Assembly: GCF_015905305.1 (NCBI RefSeq)
Contig: NZ_JADZLQ010000004.1
Coordinates: forward strand, 1-64,000
Length of the DNA: 64,000 nt
Reading direction: 5' to 3'
DNA from: Pinirhizobacter soli
Lineage (GTDB): Bacteria; Pseudomonadota; Gammaproteobacteria; Xanthomonadales; Rhodanobacteraceae
The position numbers and the translations under genes are program-made. Positions 1 through 9,054 of the stretch are shown piece after piece; the first letter of the stretch is position 1; every line of letters starts with the position of its first letter. The notes beneath the pieces were generated by a model. It saw only the letters and a list, made by a program, of their open reading frames with translations, was not told where the DNA came from and did no database searches.

Positions 1-22
1 CCAACCCGCCGTAGCGGCCGGA

Positions 23-121
23 GGGGGTGAGCCATCGGGTGGCGTTTTCGGAACGCTTCCGCAGGAGGGCGAAGCCCGACGAGGACTTAGTGAGGAAAAC
101 GCCACCCGATGGCTCACCCCC
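23..121. repeat. 27-bp perfect inverted repeat beyond the purK stop
   Basis: Positions 23-49 and 95-121 are perfect reverse complements (27 bp) separated by a 45-nt spacer. The spacer begins with a small extra hairpin at about 49-61 (CGGAA/TTCCG). It lies 18 bp past the end of purK, which reads leftward, so it could end or stabilise the purK transcript. There is no T-run after it on either strand, and the arm length is unusual for a simple terminator. A dispersed palindromic repeat is the alternative. Confidence 0.75.
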
Positions 122-138
122 GAAACCGCCACGCGCTT

Positions 139-1293
139 TTACCCGAGCGCGTCAACGGCGGGCCGTGCCTGCTCTTGCCTGCCTAGTGCCTCGGCGATGG
201 ATGACACGCGTGAGCGGAGGGTGTCGGCGTCCTTTGCGACTACGGTGGCGTGGCCTACTTTGCGGCCGGCGCGTGGTTCTTTGCCGTAGTCGTGCCAGTG
301 GGCGTCGGTGGCTTTGAGTACTGGGGAGGGGTCGGGGAGGTTGCCGATGAAGTTGAACATGGCGCAGGGGCCGCGGATGCCGGTGTCGCCGAGGGGCATG
401 CCGAGGACAGCGCGGACGTGGTTTTCGAATTGGCTGGTGTGGGCGCCTTCGATGGTCCAGTGGCCGGAGTTGTGGACGCGGGGGGCCATTTCGTTGCCCA
501 GCAACTTACCGCCGCGGACGAACAATTCGAGGGCGAATACGCCGACGTAATCGAGGCGTTCGGCCAGGGTGCGGGCGTGGCGGACGGCATCGACCTGCAG
601 GTTTGGGGGGATGTTGGGGGCGGGGGCGAGGCTTAGCGCCAGCACGCCGTCGGTGTGCCAGTTGCGGGTGAGAGGCCAGGTGCGGAAGTCGCCGTCGCGG
701 CCGCGCACGGCAAGCACGGATAGTTCACGCTCGAAGGGAATGAAGGCTTCGAGGATCAATCCATGTGCTTGCGCCTGGCGGCCGAGGGCCGCCCATGCGG
801 CATCGGCGTCGTCGGAGGTGCGCAGGCGGAACTGGCCTTTGCCGTCGTAGCCCAGGCGGCGTGTCTTGAGGATCGCCGGGGTGCCGACGCGGCTGATGGC
901 GAGGTCGAGGTCGGCCCGGGTGTCCACGGGATGGAAGTCGGGGGTGTCCAGGCCGCATTCGCGGAACAGGGTTTTCTCGGCCAGGCGGTCCTGGGTTGCG
1001 GCGAGGGCCTGGGGGGCCGGGTAGACCGGCACGCGCGCTGCCAGCCCCGCGGCGGCTTCTGCCGGCACGTTCTCGAAATCAAAGGTGACCACGTCGACGG
1101 AGCCGGCGAACCCGGCCAGGGCCTCTGCATCGCCGTAATCGGCAACCAATAGTGGGCCGACCTGTCCGGCGCAGGCATCGGCCGCACCGTCCACCACGTA
1201 GGTGCGCACGCCCAGGGGTGCAGCGGCCAGGGTGAGCATGCGGGCCAGCTGGCCTCCTCCCAGGATGCCGAGCACCGGTTGGCGGCGACTCAT
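139..1293 (-). CDS. purK: N5-carboxyaminoimidazole ribonucleotide synthase (PurK)
   Basis: PurK uses ATP and bicarbonate to turn aminoimidazole ribonucleotide into N5-carboxy-AIR in cytosolic de novo purine synthesis. The 384-aa product has the normal family length. It opens with the glycine-rich [13 protein letters not shown] segment of the pre-ATP-grasp domain. The ATP-grasp body follows, with the [17 protein letters not shown]-binding stretch (around residues 140-155) and the [14 protein letters not shown] segment typical of PurK near residue 270. The start codon overlaps the purE stop by 4 bp (ATGA), so the two are translationally coupled with purE first. The product feeds directly into PurE. 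Confidence 0.97.
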   Translation of the reverse strand: MSRRQPVLGILGGGQLARMLTLAAAPLGVRTYVVDGAADACAGQVGPLLVADYGDAEALAGFAGSVDVVTFDFENVPAEAAAGLAARVPVYPAPQALAATQDRLAEKTLFRECGLDTPDFHPVDTRADLDLAISRVGTPAILKTRRLGYDGKGQFRLRTSDDADAAWAALGRQAQAHGLILEAFIPFERELSVLAVRGRDGDFRTWPLTRNWHTDGVLALSLAPAPNIPPNLQVDAVRHARTLAERLDYVGVFALELFVRGGKLLGNEMAPRVHNSGHWTIEGAHTSQFENHVRAVLGMPLGDTGIRGPCAMFNFIGNLPDPSPVLKATDAHWHDYGKEPRAGRKVGHATVVAKDADTLRSRVSSIAEALGRQEQARPAVDALG

Positions 1294-1808
1294 GCGCGGG
1301 GGTCCGGCTTGTCGAGCACCGCGGCCGTCTGGCGGGCGCGGAACTCGTCCAGTGCGCGGGCCACGGCCGGATCATGCAGGGCCAGCACGGCCGCGGCCAG
1401 GAGCCCGGCGTTGCAGGCGCCGGCCCGGCCGATGGCCAGCGTTCCTACTGGGATGCCGGCGGGCATCTGGGCGATGGAAAGCAGGGAATCCATGCCATTC
1501 AAGGCCTTCGACTGCACCGGCACGCCGAAGACGGGTAGGCGCGTCTTGGCCGAGAGCATGCCCGGCAGGTGGGCGGCGCCACCGGCACCGGCGATGATCA
1601 CCTGCAAACCACGACCCACGGCTTCTTCGGCATAGGAGAAAAGAAGATCGGGCGTGCGGTGGGCCGAGACCACCCGGACCTCATGGGCGATGCCCAGGTC
1701 CGTCAGGATGTTGCAGGCGTGCTCCATGGTCTCCCAATCGGAAGACGAGCCCATCACCACGCCCACGCGGGGCGCCGAAGCCGCAGGAGTCATCGCCTGG
1801 ATATCCAA
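1290..1808 (-). CDS. purE: N5-carboxyaminoimidazole ribonucleotide mutase (PurE)
   Basis: PurE (class I) moves the carboxylate of N5-CAIR to carbon 4 to give CAIR, the step after PurK. The 172-aa protein carries the [13 protein letters not shown] substrate-binding loop (residues about 15-28), the SAHRTP motif with the catalytic histidine, and the [11 protein letters not shown] segment, all hallmarks of class I PurE. It is the first gene of a purE-purK pair on the minus strand and is divergent from the Trm112-like gene, with only 50 bp between the starts. That short gap must hold both promoters. I saw no convincing PurR-type operator. Confidence 0.97.
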   Translation of the reverse strand: MDIQAMTPAASAPRVGVVMGSSSDWETMEHACNILTDLGIAHEVRVVSAHRTPDLLFSYAEEAVGRGLQVIIAGAGGAAHLPGMLSAKTRLPVFGVPVQSKALNGMDSLLSIAQMPAGIPVGTLAIGRAGACNAGLLAAAVLALHDPAVARALDEFRARQTAAVLDKPDPRA

Positions 1809-1858
1809 AAAAGCGTTATTGTAAGCGCATTCCAGGCATTAGGCATTGACCCCTCCCC

Positions 1859-2131
1859 ATGGACAAGCGTCTGCTCGACATCCTCTGCTGCCCCGTCAGC
1901 AAACGCCCGCTGCGAACCCTCAAACCGGGTGAGCTGGAGATGCTCAACGCCGGCATCGAAAAGGGCCAGGTACAGAACGTGGCCGGCGAGAAGCTCTCCC
2001 AGCGCGTGGACGAGGCCCTGGTCACCACCGACGGCAAGGTGGTCTACCGGGTGGACGATGGCATCCCAGTCATGCTTCCCGAGCAAGGAATCGGCACGGT
2101 CCAGTTCAACGAGTGGCCGGCAAGCCCTTGA
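1859..2131 (+). CDS. Trm112 family protein (YcaR-like)
   Basis: This is a 90-aa member of the Trm112/YcaR family. In other organisms these small proteins act as zinc-binding activators of methyltransferases, while the bacterial role is poorly defined. The sequence begins LLDILCCPVSKRPL, with the CP motif of the family, and ends with the VVYRVDDGIPVMLPEQ segment that characterises it. At 90 aa it is longer than the roughly 60-aa enterobacterial YcaR, because of an insertion (about residues 24-50) between the two conserved parts. Only one cysteine pair (CC) is present, so metal binding may be lost or incomplete. The neighbouring genes do not suggest a partner. Confidence 0.88.
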   Translation: MDKRLLDILCCPVSKRPLRTLKPGELEMLNAGIEKGQVQNVAGEKLSQRVDEALVTTDGKVVYRVDDGIPVMLPEQGIGTVQFNEWPASP

Positions 2132-2227
2132 ACAGCCCGACCGTGATAGGGGTCACAAATCAAAACCCGCTTTCCGGCAAACTTGTGCGTCGGAGCGGGG
2201 GCTTCCCAAGTGAATCCAGGTGCGGCG

Positions 2228-4516
2228 ATGAATAACGCCAAAGAGCCTTCCAATGTGGTGGACCTGGGCGCGCGGCTCGACCCGCGAGAAGTCAGGGTGG
2301 GCGACCTGCTGATCGCCGTCCGCGGCATCGCCACGCAGAAGCTGCATGCGCTGGCCAGCAACATGTTCGAGAACGTCGACGACGCCCTGTTCGACCTGGC
2401 CGAGAAAGCCGAGAGCAACGCGGCGCAAACCCAGTACTTCGACGGCATGCGCGAAGTGCGCAAGAAGCGGGCGCTGGTGGAACGCAGCTTCCTTGGCCAG
2501 ACCACCCGCGACTTCGCCGACTTCTCCGCCGGCCGTGCCCGCAGCGAACCGGACAACCCCGAGCGCAACGCCTTCGTGACACCGGAGCTTTCGCTGGTGG
2601 GTGAAAGCGAGCTTGAGGAATCGCTCGCCATCACCAGCATGGTGGGCAAGAACGAAACCCGCATGGCGCGCGCCCTGTTCGCGGTGAACCAGCGCCTGTC
2701 GGTGATCTGTGGCGGCACCCGCACCGACGACGCCAACAACCCCATCGGCCCCAGCGCACTATCGCAGGCGTTCCGCCAGGCCGTGCGCGAGCTGGGCGTG
2801 GATGTCAGGGTGAAGCTGATCATCTACAAGTTGTTCGACCGCTACGTGCTGTCGGGCCTGGATGAGCTCTACGACGAGGTCAACAACGAACTGGCCAAGG
2901 CCGGCGTGTTACCGCAACTGCGCCACGAACTTCCCGGGCGCCGCACCGAAAGCGCAACCCCGCGCGTTTCGGCCGACGGCACGCCGCTGCCCCCTGATTA
3001 CCAGGCCGACGAAGGCGCCAGCGGCGACTACACCGCCGACATCATGCATACCCTGCAGTCGCTCTTCAGCGCCCGGCGCGGCGTGGTGAGCCATGGCGGA
3101 CAGGCTGGTGGCGGCATGGCAACAGGCAGCCACTACGCAGGTGGCCCCGTCGGGCCGCCGCCAACCCCGGCGGAACTGCTGGGCGCGCTTACTCTGCTGC
3201 AGAGCCAGATCGCCGGGACCACGCACGGCGTGCCGCTGAGCCCAGCCGAAAGCAATGCTGAAGTCGGCCACCTGAAGGAACAGCTGCTGCTGCAGCTGGG
3301 TCAGCTGCGCGGCCAACCGTCCACGCATGTGGCCAGCATGGACGAGGACACCATTGACCTCGTCGGCATGCTCTTCGAGTTCATCCTCGAAGACCGCAAC
3401 CTCCCGGCCGAGATGCAGGTACTGCTGGCTCGCCTGCAGATTCCGTACTTGAAGGTCGCGCTGATCGACCGGCGCATGTTCGCCCATCGCAACCATCCGG
3501 CGCGCCGCCTGCTGGACGCACTGGCTGACGCCGGCAAGGGCTGGTCGTTGGATGCCGACCGCGACCACCGCCTGTACGACAAGGTCAAATCCATCGTCGA
3601 TCGCCTGCTGCAGGATTTCGACGATGACATGCATATCTTCGACCGCCTGTCGGGCGAGTTGCAGGAGTTCCTGGACGTCGGCCGCAAGCGTGCGGAACTG
3701 GCCGAGCAGCGTGTAGCTGAATCCACCCGCGGCCGCGAGAAGCTCGAACAGGCACGCCGCCGCGCCGCACGCGAGATCGTCGACCGCATCGGCCAGCGGC
3801 ATCTGCCGGCGCTGGCGCACGGCGTGCTTACCCGCGCCTGGGCCAACTATCTGGTACTAACGCTCCTGCGCCAGGGCGATGAATCACCCGAGTTCCGCGA
3901 GGCCTTGCGCTTCGTCGACGATTTCATCGCCACCGTGCAGCCGATGTCCGATCCCACGGCGCGGCAGCTGCTGCGCAACCGCCTGCCCTTCATCGAACGC
4001 AACCTGCGCCGGGGCCTGGCCGCCGTGGCGTTCCAGGAAGCCGATACCGAACAATTGATGACGCAGTTGCAGGAGTTCTACCGCCAGCAGCTGGGCGAGG
4101 CGCGCGCGCCGTCGCCGGATACCCCAGCCGCGCCGCTGCCGATCCCCGATTCCATCCAGGCCATCGTCGAGCCGGAATTGCTCGAACCCGAAGACGACGA
4201 CCTTGGCATCGACGACGATGCCATCGCCGACAACTTCCTGGCCCAGGCCGCGGAGCTACGCGTGGGCCAATGGGTGGCCTTCGTCGACGAAGAGGACAAC
4301 AGCGAGCGCGCCAAGCTGTCGTGGATCAGCCCGATCAGCGGCCGCTACCTGTTCGTCAACCGCCGTGGCCTGAAGGTGGCCGACCATAGCCAGGTGTCGC
4401 TGGCTGCCGCGCTTGCCAACGGCCGCGCCACGGTGCTCGAATCCGCGTTGCTGTTCGACCGGGCCATGGACGCCATCGTCGAGAAGCTGCGCCAGCCAGG
4501 CTCGGATACCCCATGA
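2228..4516 (+). CDS. DUF1631 family protein
   Basis: This 762-aa cytosolic protein belongs to the DUF1631 family, which is common in gammaproteobacteria and has no established biochemical role. It is rich in acidic and helical segments. A charged stretch around residues 500-530 (RVAESTRGREKLEQARRRAAR) could form a coiled coil. The C-terminal part (LRVGQWVAFVDEEDNSERAKLSWISPISGRYLFVNRRG) has a beta-rich, PilZ-like look. I chose the ATG at 2228 over an alternative start at 2183 because the protein family-like sequence begins MNNAKEPSNVVDL. Its last codons overlap the nadC start by 4 bp (ATGA), so expression is probably coupled to nadC. Confidence 0.85.
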   Translation: MNNAKEPSNVVDLGARLDPREVRVGDLLIAVRGIATQKLHALASNMFENVDDALFDLAEKAESNAAQTQYFDGMREVRKKRALVERSFLGQTTRDFADFSAGRARSEPDNPERNAFVTPELSLVGESELEESLAITSMVGKNETRMARALFAVNQRLSVICGGTRTDDANNPIGPSALSQAFRQAVRELGVDVRVKLIIYKLFDRYVLSGLDELYDEVNNELAKAGVLPQLRHELPGRRTESATPRVSADGTPLPPDYQADEGASGDYTADIMHTLQSLFSARRGVVSHGGQAGGGMATGSHYAGGPVGPPPTPAELLGALTLLQSQIAGTTHGVPLSPAESNAEVGHLKEQLLLQLGQLRGQPSTHVASMDEDTIDLVGMLFEFILEDRNLPAEMQVLLARLQIPYLKVALIDRRMFAHRNHPARRLLDALADAGKGWSLDADRDHRLYDKVKSIVDRLLQDFDDDMHIFDRLSGELQEFLDVGRKRAELAEQRVAESTRGREKLEQARRRAAREIVDRIGQRHLPALAHGVLTRAWANYLVLTLLRQGDESPEFREALRFVDDFIATVQPMSDPTARQLLRNRLPFIERNLRRGLAAVAFQEADTEQLMTQLQEFYRQQLGEARAPSPDTPAAPLPIPDSIQAIVEPELLEPEDDDLGIDDDAIADNFLAQAAELRVGQWVAFVDEEDNSERAKLSWISPISGRYLFVNRRGLKVADHSQVSLAAALANGRATVLESALLFDRAMDAIVEKLRQPGSDTP

Positions 4517-5382
4517 ACGCACCATCTTCCCCGGCCGCGCCGCTGGCGCGGCCGGATCCCATTCGTGTGGACGCCGATGTGGCACGCGCCTTGGCCGAGG
4601 ACATCGGGGGTGGCGATGTCACGGCGGACCTGCTTCCCCGCGACGCCACCGCCAGCGCGGTGCTGACCTGCCGCGAAGACGCCGTCCTTGCAGGCCAGGA
4701 CTGGTTCGACGCCTGCTTCCGCCATATGGACCCGCACGTGGTGATCCAGTGGCGCGCGGCCGACGGCGACCGCCTCGCCGCCGGCCAGGTGATCTGCATG
4801 CTGCACGGTAGCGCCCGCGCCCTGGTGACGGCCGAGCGCTCGGCACTGAACTTCCTGCAGCTGCTTTCGGGTACGGCCACCACCACCGCCCGCTTCGTGG
4901 CGGAGGTTGCCGGCACCCGCACGCGCATCCTGGACACGCGCAAAACCCTCCCAGGCCTGCGCATGGCGCAGAAGTACGCCGTGCTTTGCGGCGGCGGTAC
5001 CAATCACCGGGTGGGTCTGTTCGACGCCATTCTGGTGAAGGAAAACCACATCATCGCCGCCGGCGGCATCGACCGCGCGGTCAGCGCCGGACGCACCATG
5101 CATCCACGGTTGCTGCTGGAAGTGGAGGTGGAGACGCTCGACGAACTCCGCCAGGCCATCGACGCCGGCGTCGACCGCATCCTGGTGGACAACTTCACCC
5201 ACGAGAACCTTCTGGAAGCCGTGCGCATCGCCGATGGCCGGGTGCCCCTGGAGGTATCGGGCAACGTGGAAATCGCCTCGCTGGCGCGAATCGCCGCCAC
5301 CGGCGTCGACTTCATTTCCACCGGCGCCCTGACCAAGCACGTTCGTGCGATCGATCTTTCGCTGCGACTTCAGCTGGATTAG
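4513..5382 (+). CDS. nadC: Nicotinate-nucleotide pyrophosphorylase, carboxylating (NadC)
   Basis: NadC (quinolinate phosphoribosyltransferase) converts quinolinate and PRPP to nicotinate mononucleotide, CO2 and pyrophosphate in de novo NAD synthesis. The 289-aa protein has the usual length. It shows the EDIGGGDVTADL start of the N-terminal domain, the ERSALNFLQLLSGTAT helix, the TRKTLPGLRMAQKYAV PRPP/quinolinate-binding motif, the HRVGLFDAILVKENH lysine loop, and the EVSGNVE and GVDFISTGALTKH barrel strands. It overlaps the upstream DUF1631 gene by 4 bp. Confidence 0.97.
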   Translation: MNAPSSPAAPLARPDPIRVDADVARALAEDIGGGDVTADLLPRDATASAVLTCREDAVLAGQDWFDACFRHMDPHVVIQWRAADGDRLAAGQVICMLHGSARALVTAERSALNFLQLLSGTATTTARFVAEVAGTRTRILDTRKTLPGLRMAQKYAVLCGGGTNHRVGLFDAILVKENHIIAAGGIDRAVSAGRTMHPRLLLEVEVETLDELRQAIDAGVDRILVDNFTHENLLEAVRIADGRVPLEVSGNVEIASLARIAATGVDFISTGALTKHVRAIDLSLRLQLD

Positions 5383-5428
5383 CCCTTAAGCGCTTGCGAG
5401 TGGGGCCCGGCGGCCACACACTGTTTGC

Positions 5429-5878
5429 ATGCTTTCGCTAACCGACCTTTTCGTCATGCTCCTCTTATGCGGCCTGGTGGCCTCATGGATGGGGCTGACG
5501 GCTGCGCGGGAGCGCGCCGTGGCGCAGGCATCGCGGCTGTGCAACGAACACGACATCCAGCTGCTGGATCAAAGCGTGGCGCTATCGGCCCTGCGCCTGT
5601 ACCGGCACGACGGCCACCTGGGCGTGGAAGTGCGCTATGGCTTTGAAGTAAGCCTGGACGGTCGTACGCGGCAGGGTGGCCAGATCTGGATGCGGGGACG
5701 CCGGGTGGCCCGGCTGGTGATGCCCGAGCGGGATGTTTCCGCCCTGGCTTCGGCCGAGCCCGATTATCCCGAAGCCGTCTATGGCCCCCGGCGGCCGCCG
5801 GCCGCGCCCAAGCGTATCGCCGAAGGCAGCGCCGACAACGTCATCCCGTTCCGGCCAAGGCCGAAAGACCCCTCGTAA
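5429..5878 (+). CDS. DUF3301 domain-containing membrane-anchored protein
   Basis: This is a 149-aa protein of the DUF3301 family (YedD/YhhJ-type small proteins with no assigned function). A single N-terminal membrane segment (LFVMLLLCGLVASWMGL, residues about 7-23) is followed by a soluble domain. That domain contains the family segments NEHDIQLLDQSVALSALRLYR and a VEVRYGFEVSLDGRTRQGG strand region. The C-terminal 40 residues are proline- and arginine-rich and probably disordered. The gene is convergent with sspB, and a short hairpin spans both stop codons. Confidence 0.82.
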   Translation: MLSLTDLFVMLLLCGLVASWMGLTAARERAVAQASRLCNEHDIQLLDQSVALSALRLYRHDGHLGVEVRYGFEVSLDGRTRQGGQIWMRGRRVARLVMPERDVSALASAEPDYPEAVYGPRRPPAAPKRIAEGSADNVIPFRPRPKDPS

Positions 5879-5883
5879 GGGGT
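5868..5883. terminator. Short hairpin shared by two convergent stops
   Basis: ACCCCT-CGTA-AGGGGT forms a perfect 6-bp stem with a 4-nt loop. It covers the TAA stop of the DUF3301 gene and reaches the stop of sspB on the other strand. It sits where a bidirectional terminator would be expected, but neither side has a T-run. Confidence 0.4.
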
Positions 5884-6335
5884 TACTTCACCACCCGCAG
5901 GTGGGGCGCGCCGCGCTTTGGGCGATCGTCCGACGGCGGCGGCTCGGAATCGCCGTCCGCATCGTTGCCACCACCACCCTCGCCCGCCACCGAAGCGTTG
6001 TCGTCGGCCGGGAACATCATGCCCTGGCCGTTCTCCTGCGCGTACAGCGCCAGCACGGCCGTGACCGGGATGCTGATCGACTGGCTTACGCCTGAAAAAC
6101 GAGCCTGGAAGCTGATGATGTCGTTGCCAAGGTCGAGGTTGGCCACCGCGCGCATGGCCAGGTTCAGCACCACCTGGCCGTTCTTGATCACGTGGCTGGG
6201 TACTTTCACCCCGGCCTGGCCGGCATCGACCAGCACGTAGGGCGTAAGCCCGTTGTCGCTGATCCAGTCGTAGATCGCCCGTAGCAGGTACGGGCGATTG
6301 GAAGTCATGCCGGTTGGTTCGCTGGTATCAGTCAT
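5883..6335 (-). CDS. sspB: ClpXP protease specificity-enhancing factor SspB
   Basis: SspB is the adaptor that binds ssrA-tagged proteins from stalled ribosomes and delivers them to ClpXP. The 150-aa product has the SspB fold segments: RPYLLRAIYDWISDNGLTPYVLVDA at the N-terminus, then VVLNLAMRAVANLDLGNDIISFQARFSG. The tail is a long acidic and flexible linker (about residues 105-135). It ends with RGAPHLRVVK, the conserved ClpX-docking peptide. It follows sspA directly; the sspB ATG overlaps the sspA stop by one base. Confidence 0.95.
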   Translation of the reverse strand: MTDTSEPTGMTSNRPYLLRAIYDWISDNGLTPYVLVDAGQAGVKVPSHVIKNGQVVLNLAMRAVANLDLGNDIISFQARFSGVSQSISIPVTAVLALYAQENGQGMMFPADDNASVAGEGGGGNDADGDSEPPPSDDRPKRGAPHLRVVK

Positions 6336-6961
6336 TACAGTTCGCGCATCGCTTTTTCTTCAGGCGTCAGGCTACGCGCAAACCCCTGGGTGTGGAATAG
6401 CCGTTCGCCGTAATCGATGATCGGCTTGCCTTCCTTGCCCAGGTCAACCCCGAGCATCGACAGGCGCCAGACCACCGGAGCCACCAGGCAATCGGCCAGG
6501 CTCATTTCCGGGTTCAGGAAGAAACGGGAGGCCTTGAACAGCGGCACGGCCTCGAGCAGATGCTCCCGCAGCCGCTTGCGGGCGGCCTCGGCAGGCTTGC
6601 CGCCGGCGCGGATCACGTTGATCTCGGGTAGCCAGTCACGCTCGATACGCACCGAGGCCAGGCGCAGGCGCGCCCGGGACAGCGGGTCGATCGGCATCAG
6701 CGGCGGGTGCGGGTAGCGCTCATCGAGGTACTCGCACACCACGTAGGTGTCGTAGAGCGTGAGGTCGCGGTCGACCAGGGTCGGCAGCGTGCCATAGGGG
6801 TTGAGGTCAACCAGGTCGGCCGGCGGTTTCTCCGGGTCGACCATCACGCGTTCGTAGCTGACGCCCTTGGCGGCGAGCACGAGGCGCGTACGGTGGCACT
6901 GGACGTCCTCGGCGGTGGTGTAGAGCGCGAGTACGGTCCGCGAACGGGCGTTTTGCACCAT
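6335..6961 (-). CDS. sspA: Stringent starvation protein A (SspA)
   Basis: SspA is a glutathione-S-transferase-fold protein that binds RNA polymerase and alters promoter choice during starvation in related bacteria. The 208-aa product shows an N-terminal thioredoxin-like half (LALYTTAEDVQCHRTRLVLAAKGV, then PYGTLPTLVDRDLTLYDTYVVCEYLDERYPHPPLMP). An all-helical C-terminal half follows. The usual catalytic residue of true GSTs is not evident, as expected for SspA. A strong GGAGGAGAG ribosome binding site precedes the ATG. It is the first gene of an sspA-sspB pair downstream of the cytochrome bc1 genes, an order common in proteobacteria. Confidence 0.95.
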   Translation of the reverse strand: MVQNARSRTVLALYTTAEDVQCHRTRLVLAAKGVSYERVMVDPEKPPADLVDLNPYGTLPTLVDRDLTLYDTYVVCEYLDERYPHPPLMPIDPLSRARLRLASVRIERDWLPEINVIRAGGKPAEAARKRLREHLLEAVPLFKASRFFLNPEMSLADCLVAPVVWRLSMLGVDLGKEGKPIIDYGERLFHTQGFARSLTPEEKAMREL

Positions 6962-7012
6962 AACCTTGCTCTCCTCCCCTGGAAAATGCCGGCTTTAGCC
7001 TACCCTATGAAG

Positions 7013-7034
7013 AAGGGCGGCTTGCGCCGCCCTT
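7013..7034 (-). terminator. Hairpin after the cytochrome c1 gene
   Basis: AAGGGCGGC (7013-7021) and GCCGCCCTT (7026-7034) form a perfect 9-bp stem with a 4-nt loop. It lies just past the petC stop on the minus strand, between petC and sspA. The T-run after it is poor (CTTCAT), so it may be a weak terminator or an RNA-stability element. Confidence 0.5.
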
Positions 7035-7040
7035 GCGCCC

Positions 7041-7787
7041 TTAGTGGACGTCCTTCCAGTACTCATGCTTGAGCATATACGCAAGGAAGGTGAATCCGGC
7101 CAGGAACAGGATCACCCAAACGCCCATCGACTGCCGCTGGAGCGCCGCGGGCTCGGCCGCGTATTCCAGGAAGGCGGTGAGGTCGCGGGTGGCACCCTTG
7201 AACTGCTCCAGGGTCAGGCGGCCGGGCTGGGCCAGTTCCAGCTTCTCGACCTCGGACTCGCCCTGGGCATCGGGCTTGCCCTTGACCGCCACCTGCACGC
7301 CCTGCAGTTCCCAAAGCGGGTTCGGCATCGAGGCATTGGCGAAGATGGTGTTGTTCCAGCCCACCGGGCGGGACGGGTCAAGGTAGAAGGAATTGAGGTA
7401 GTTGAATACCCAGTCCTGGCCCTTGGCGCGCACTTCCAGCGAGAGGTCGGGCGGTGCCTTGCCGAACCATTCCTTGGCGGAGTCTTCGGGCATGTGCGAG
7501 ACCACCGTTTCACCGAACTTCGCGCCGGTGAAATTGAGGTTGTCCATCACGTCCTGTTCGGACAGCCCGAGGTCTTCGGCAATGCGCGAGTAGCGCACGT
7601 ACTTGAGCGAGTGGCAGCCCACGCAATAGTTGAAGAACAACTTGGCGCCGCGCTGCAGGGAAGCGGTGTCGCGCACGTTGGTGCCGGCAGCCGGCATCTC
7701 CGGGCCTTCCTCGGCCATGACGGCGGACGTACCGCCGACGATGAGGCCGAAGGCGAGTGCGATGATGGAGAAATACCGCTTAGTCAT
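7041..7787 (-). CDS. petC: Ubiquinol-cytochrome c reductase, cytochrome c1 subunit
   Basis: This is the c1 subunit of the respiratory bc1 complex. It passes electrons from the Rieske protein to soluble cytochrome c on the periplasmic side. The 248-aa precursor has a signal peptide (IIALAFGLIVGGTSAVMA). The covalent heme motif CVGCH is near residue 55, and the YVRYSRIAEDLGLSEQ segment typical of c1 follows. A single C-terminal anchor (VWVILFLAGFTFLAYMLKHEYW) holds it in the membrane. Its start overlaps the cytochrome b stop by 8 bp, as expected for a coupled petABC operon. Confidence 0.96.
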   Translation of the reverse strand: MTKRYFSIIALAFGLIVGGTSAVMAEEGPEMPAAGTNVRDTASLQRGAKLFFNYCVGCHSLKYVRYSRIAEDLGLSEQDVMDNLNFTGAKFGETVVSHMPEDSAKEWFGKAPPDLSLEVRAKGQDWVFNYLNSFYLDPSRPVGWNNTIFANASMPNPLWELQGVQVAVKGKPDAQGESEVEKLELAQPGRLTLEQFKGATRDLTAFLEYAAEPAALQRQSMGVWVILFLAGFTFLAYMLKHEYWKDVH

Positions 7788-9054
7788 GCGTCGTCACCCG
7801 TTCCGGAACCGGCTTGGTCTTCTCCCAGCCGAAATGCGTGTAAGCCCACAGCCCAAGGAAGAACCCAAAGTAGACGATGGTCCAGACCCGGCCGAAGAAG
7901 ATTTCCCACGAAGGCATGATCTCGGCGATGACACCCGCGCCCACCGCACCCAGCGCGATGAAGGCCACCACGAAGGTGAACAGCAGCACCTTGAAGCCCG
8001 CGCCGCGATAGCGGATGGAACGGACCTGCCCGCGATCGATCCAGGGCACCAGGAACAGCAGCACGATGGCTGCGAACATGGCGATCACACCCCACACGGC
8101 CGTACCGAACATCGACGGGATCATGCGCAAGATCGCGTAGAACGGCGTGAAGTACCACACCGGCTTGATGTGCGTGGGCGTGACCAGGTTGTTGGCCGGG
8201 ATGAAGTTGTCGTGCTCGAGGAACCAGCCGCCGAACGTGGGCGCGAAGAAGATGATGAAGGCCGCGATCATCAGGAAGAAGCCAACGCCGACGAGATCCT
8301 TCACCGTGTAATACGGATGGAAGGGGATGCCGTCCGCGGGCTTGTGGTCGTCCCAGCGATTGCCCTTCGGGCCCTTCTTGATCTCAACGCCATCGGGGTT
8401 GTTCGAACCCACTTCGTGCAGGGCGGCCAGGTGCAGCACCACCAGCAGCAACAGCACGATCGGCAGCGCGATCACGTGCAGGGCGAAGAAGCGGTTGAGG
8501 GTGGCATCGGCGGGCAGGAAGTCGCCCATGATCCACTCCACCAGGGTCGAGCCGATCACCGGGATGGTGCCGAACAGCGAGATGATCACCTTGGCGCCCC
8601 AGAACGACATGTTGCCCCAAGGCAGCACATAGCCCATGAAGGCCTCGGCCATCAGCACCAGGAAGATCAGCATGCCCAGCAGCCACACCAGTTCGCGGGG
8701 CTTCTTGTACGACCCGTACATCAGGCCGCGGAACATGTGCAGGAACACCACGATGAAGAACAGCGAGGCGCCGGTGGAGTGCATATAACGAATGAGCCAG
8801 CCCCATTCGACGTCACGCATGATGTACTCGACCGAATTGAACGCCTCAAGGGCGCTGGTCTTGTAGTTCATGGTGAGGAAGATGCCGGTGACGATCTGGT
8901 TGACCAGCACCAGCAGCGCGAGCGAGCCGAAGTAGTACCAAAGATTGAAATTCTTCGGTGCGTAGTACTCCGTCATGTGCTTGCGGTACGTCGGCGCCAG
9001 GTTCGGCGCGCGCTCGTTGACCCACTCGCCCACGCGGGTGAATACATTAGCCAT
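7780..9054 (-). CDS. petB: Ubiquinol-cytochrome c reductase, cytochrome b subunit
   Basis: Cytochrome b is the core polytopic subunit of bc1. It carries the two b hemes and the quinol oxidation and reduction sites. The 424-aa protein begins MANVFTRVGEWVNERAPN. It has helical spans with heme-ligand histidines (RYMHSTGASLFFIVVFLHMFRG and FALHVIALPIVLLLLVVLHLAALH), the GYVLPWGNMSFWGAKVI Qo segment, and the conserved PEWY-equivalent written here as PVWYFTPFYAILR. The start at 9054 is chosen because it gives the canonical N-terminus and overlaps the Rieske stop by one base (TAATG). A longer frame upstream is only an extension inside petA. Confidence 0.97.
   Translation of the reverse strand: MANVFTRVGEWVNERAPNLAPTYRKHMTEYYAPKNFNLWYYFGSLALLVLVNQIVTGIFLTMNYKTSALEAFNSVEYIMRDVEWGWLIRYMHSTGASLFFIVVFLHMFRGLMYGSYKKPRELVWLLGMLIFLVLMAEAFMGYVLPWGNMSFWGAKVIISLFGTIPVIGSTLVEWIMGDFLPADATLNRFFALHVIALPIVLLLLVVLHLAALHEVGSNNPDGVEIKKGPKGNRWDDHKPADGIPFHPYYTVKDLVGVGFFLMIAAFIIFFAPTFGGWFLEHDNFIPANNLVTPTHIKPVWYFTPFYAILRMIPSMFGTAVWGVIAMFAAIVLLFLVPWIDRGQVRSIRYRGAGFKVLLFTFVVAFIALGAVGAGVIAEIMPSWEIFFGRVWTIVYFGFFLGLWAYTHFGWEKTKPVPERVTTHD

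Noticed and set aside
1809-1858. TACAAT box for purE near 1821-1826
   Set aside because: It is only about 13 bp from the purE start and has no -35 partner at 16-18 bp.
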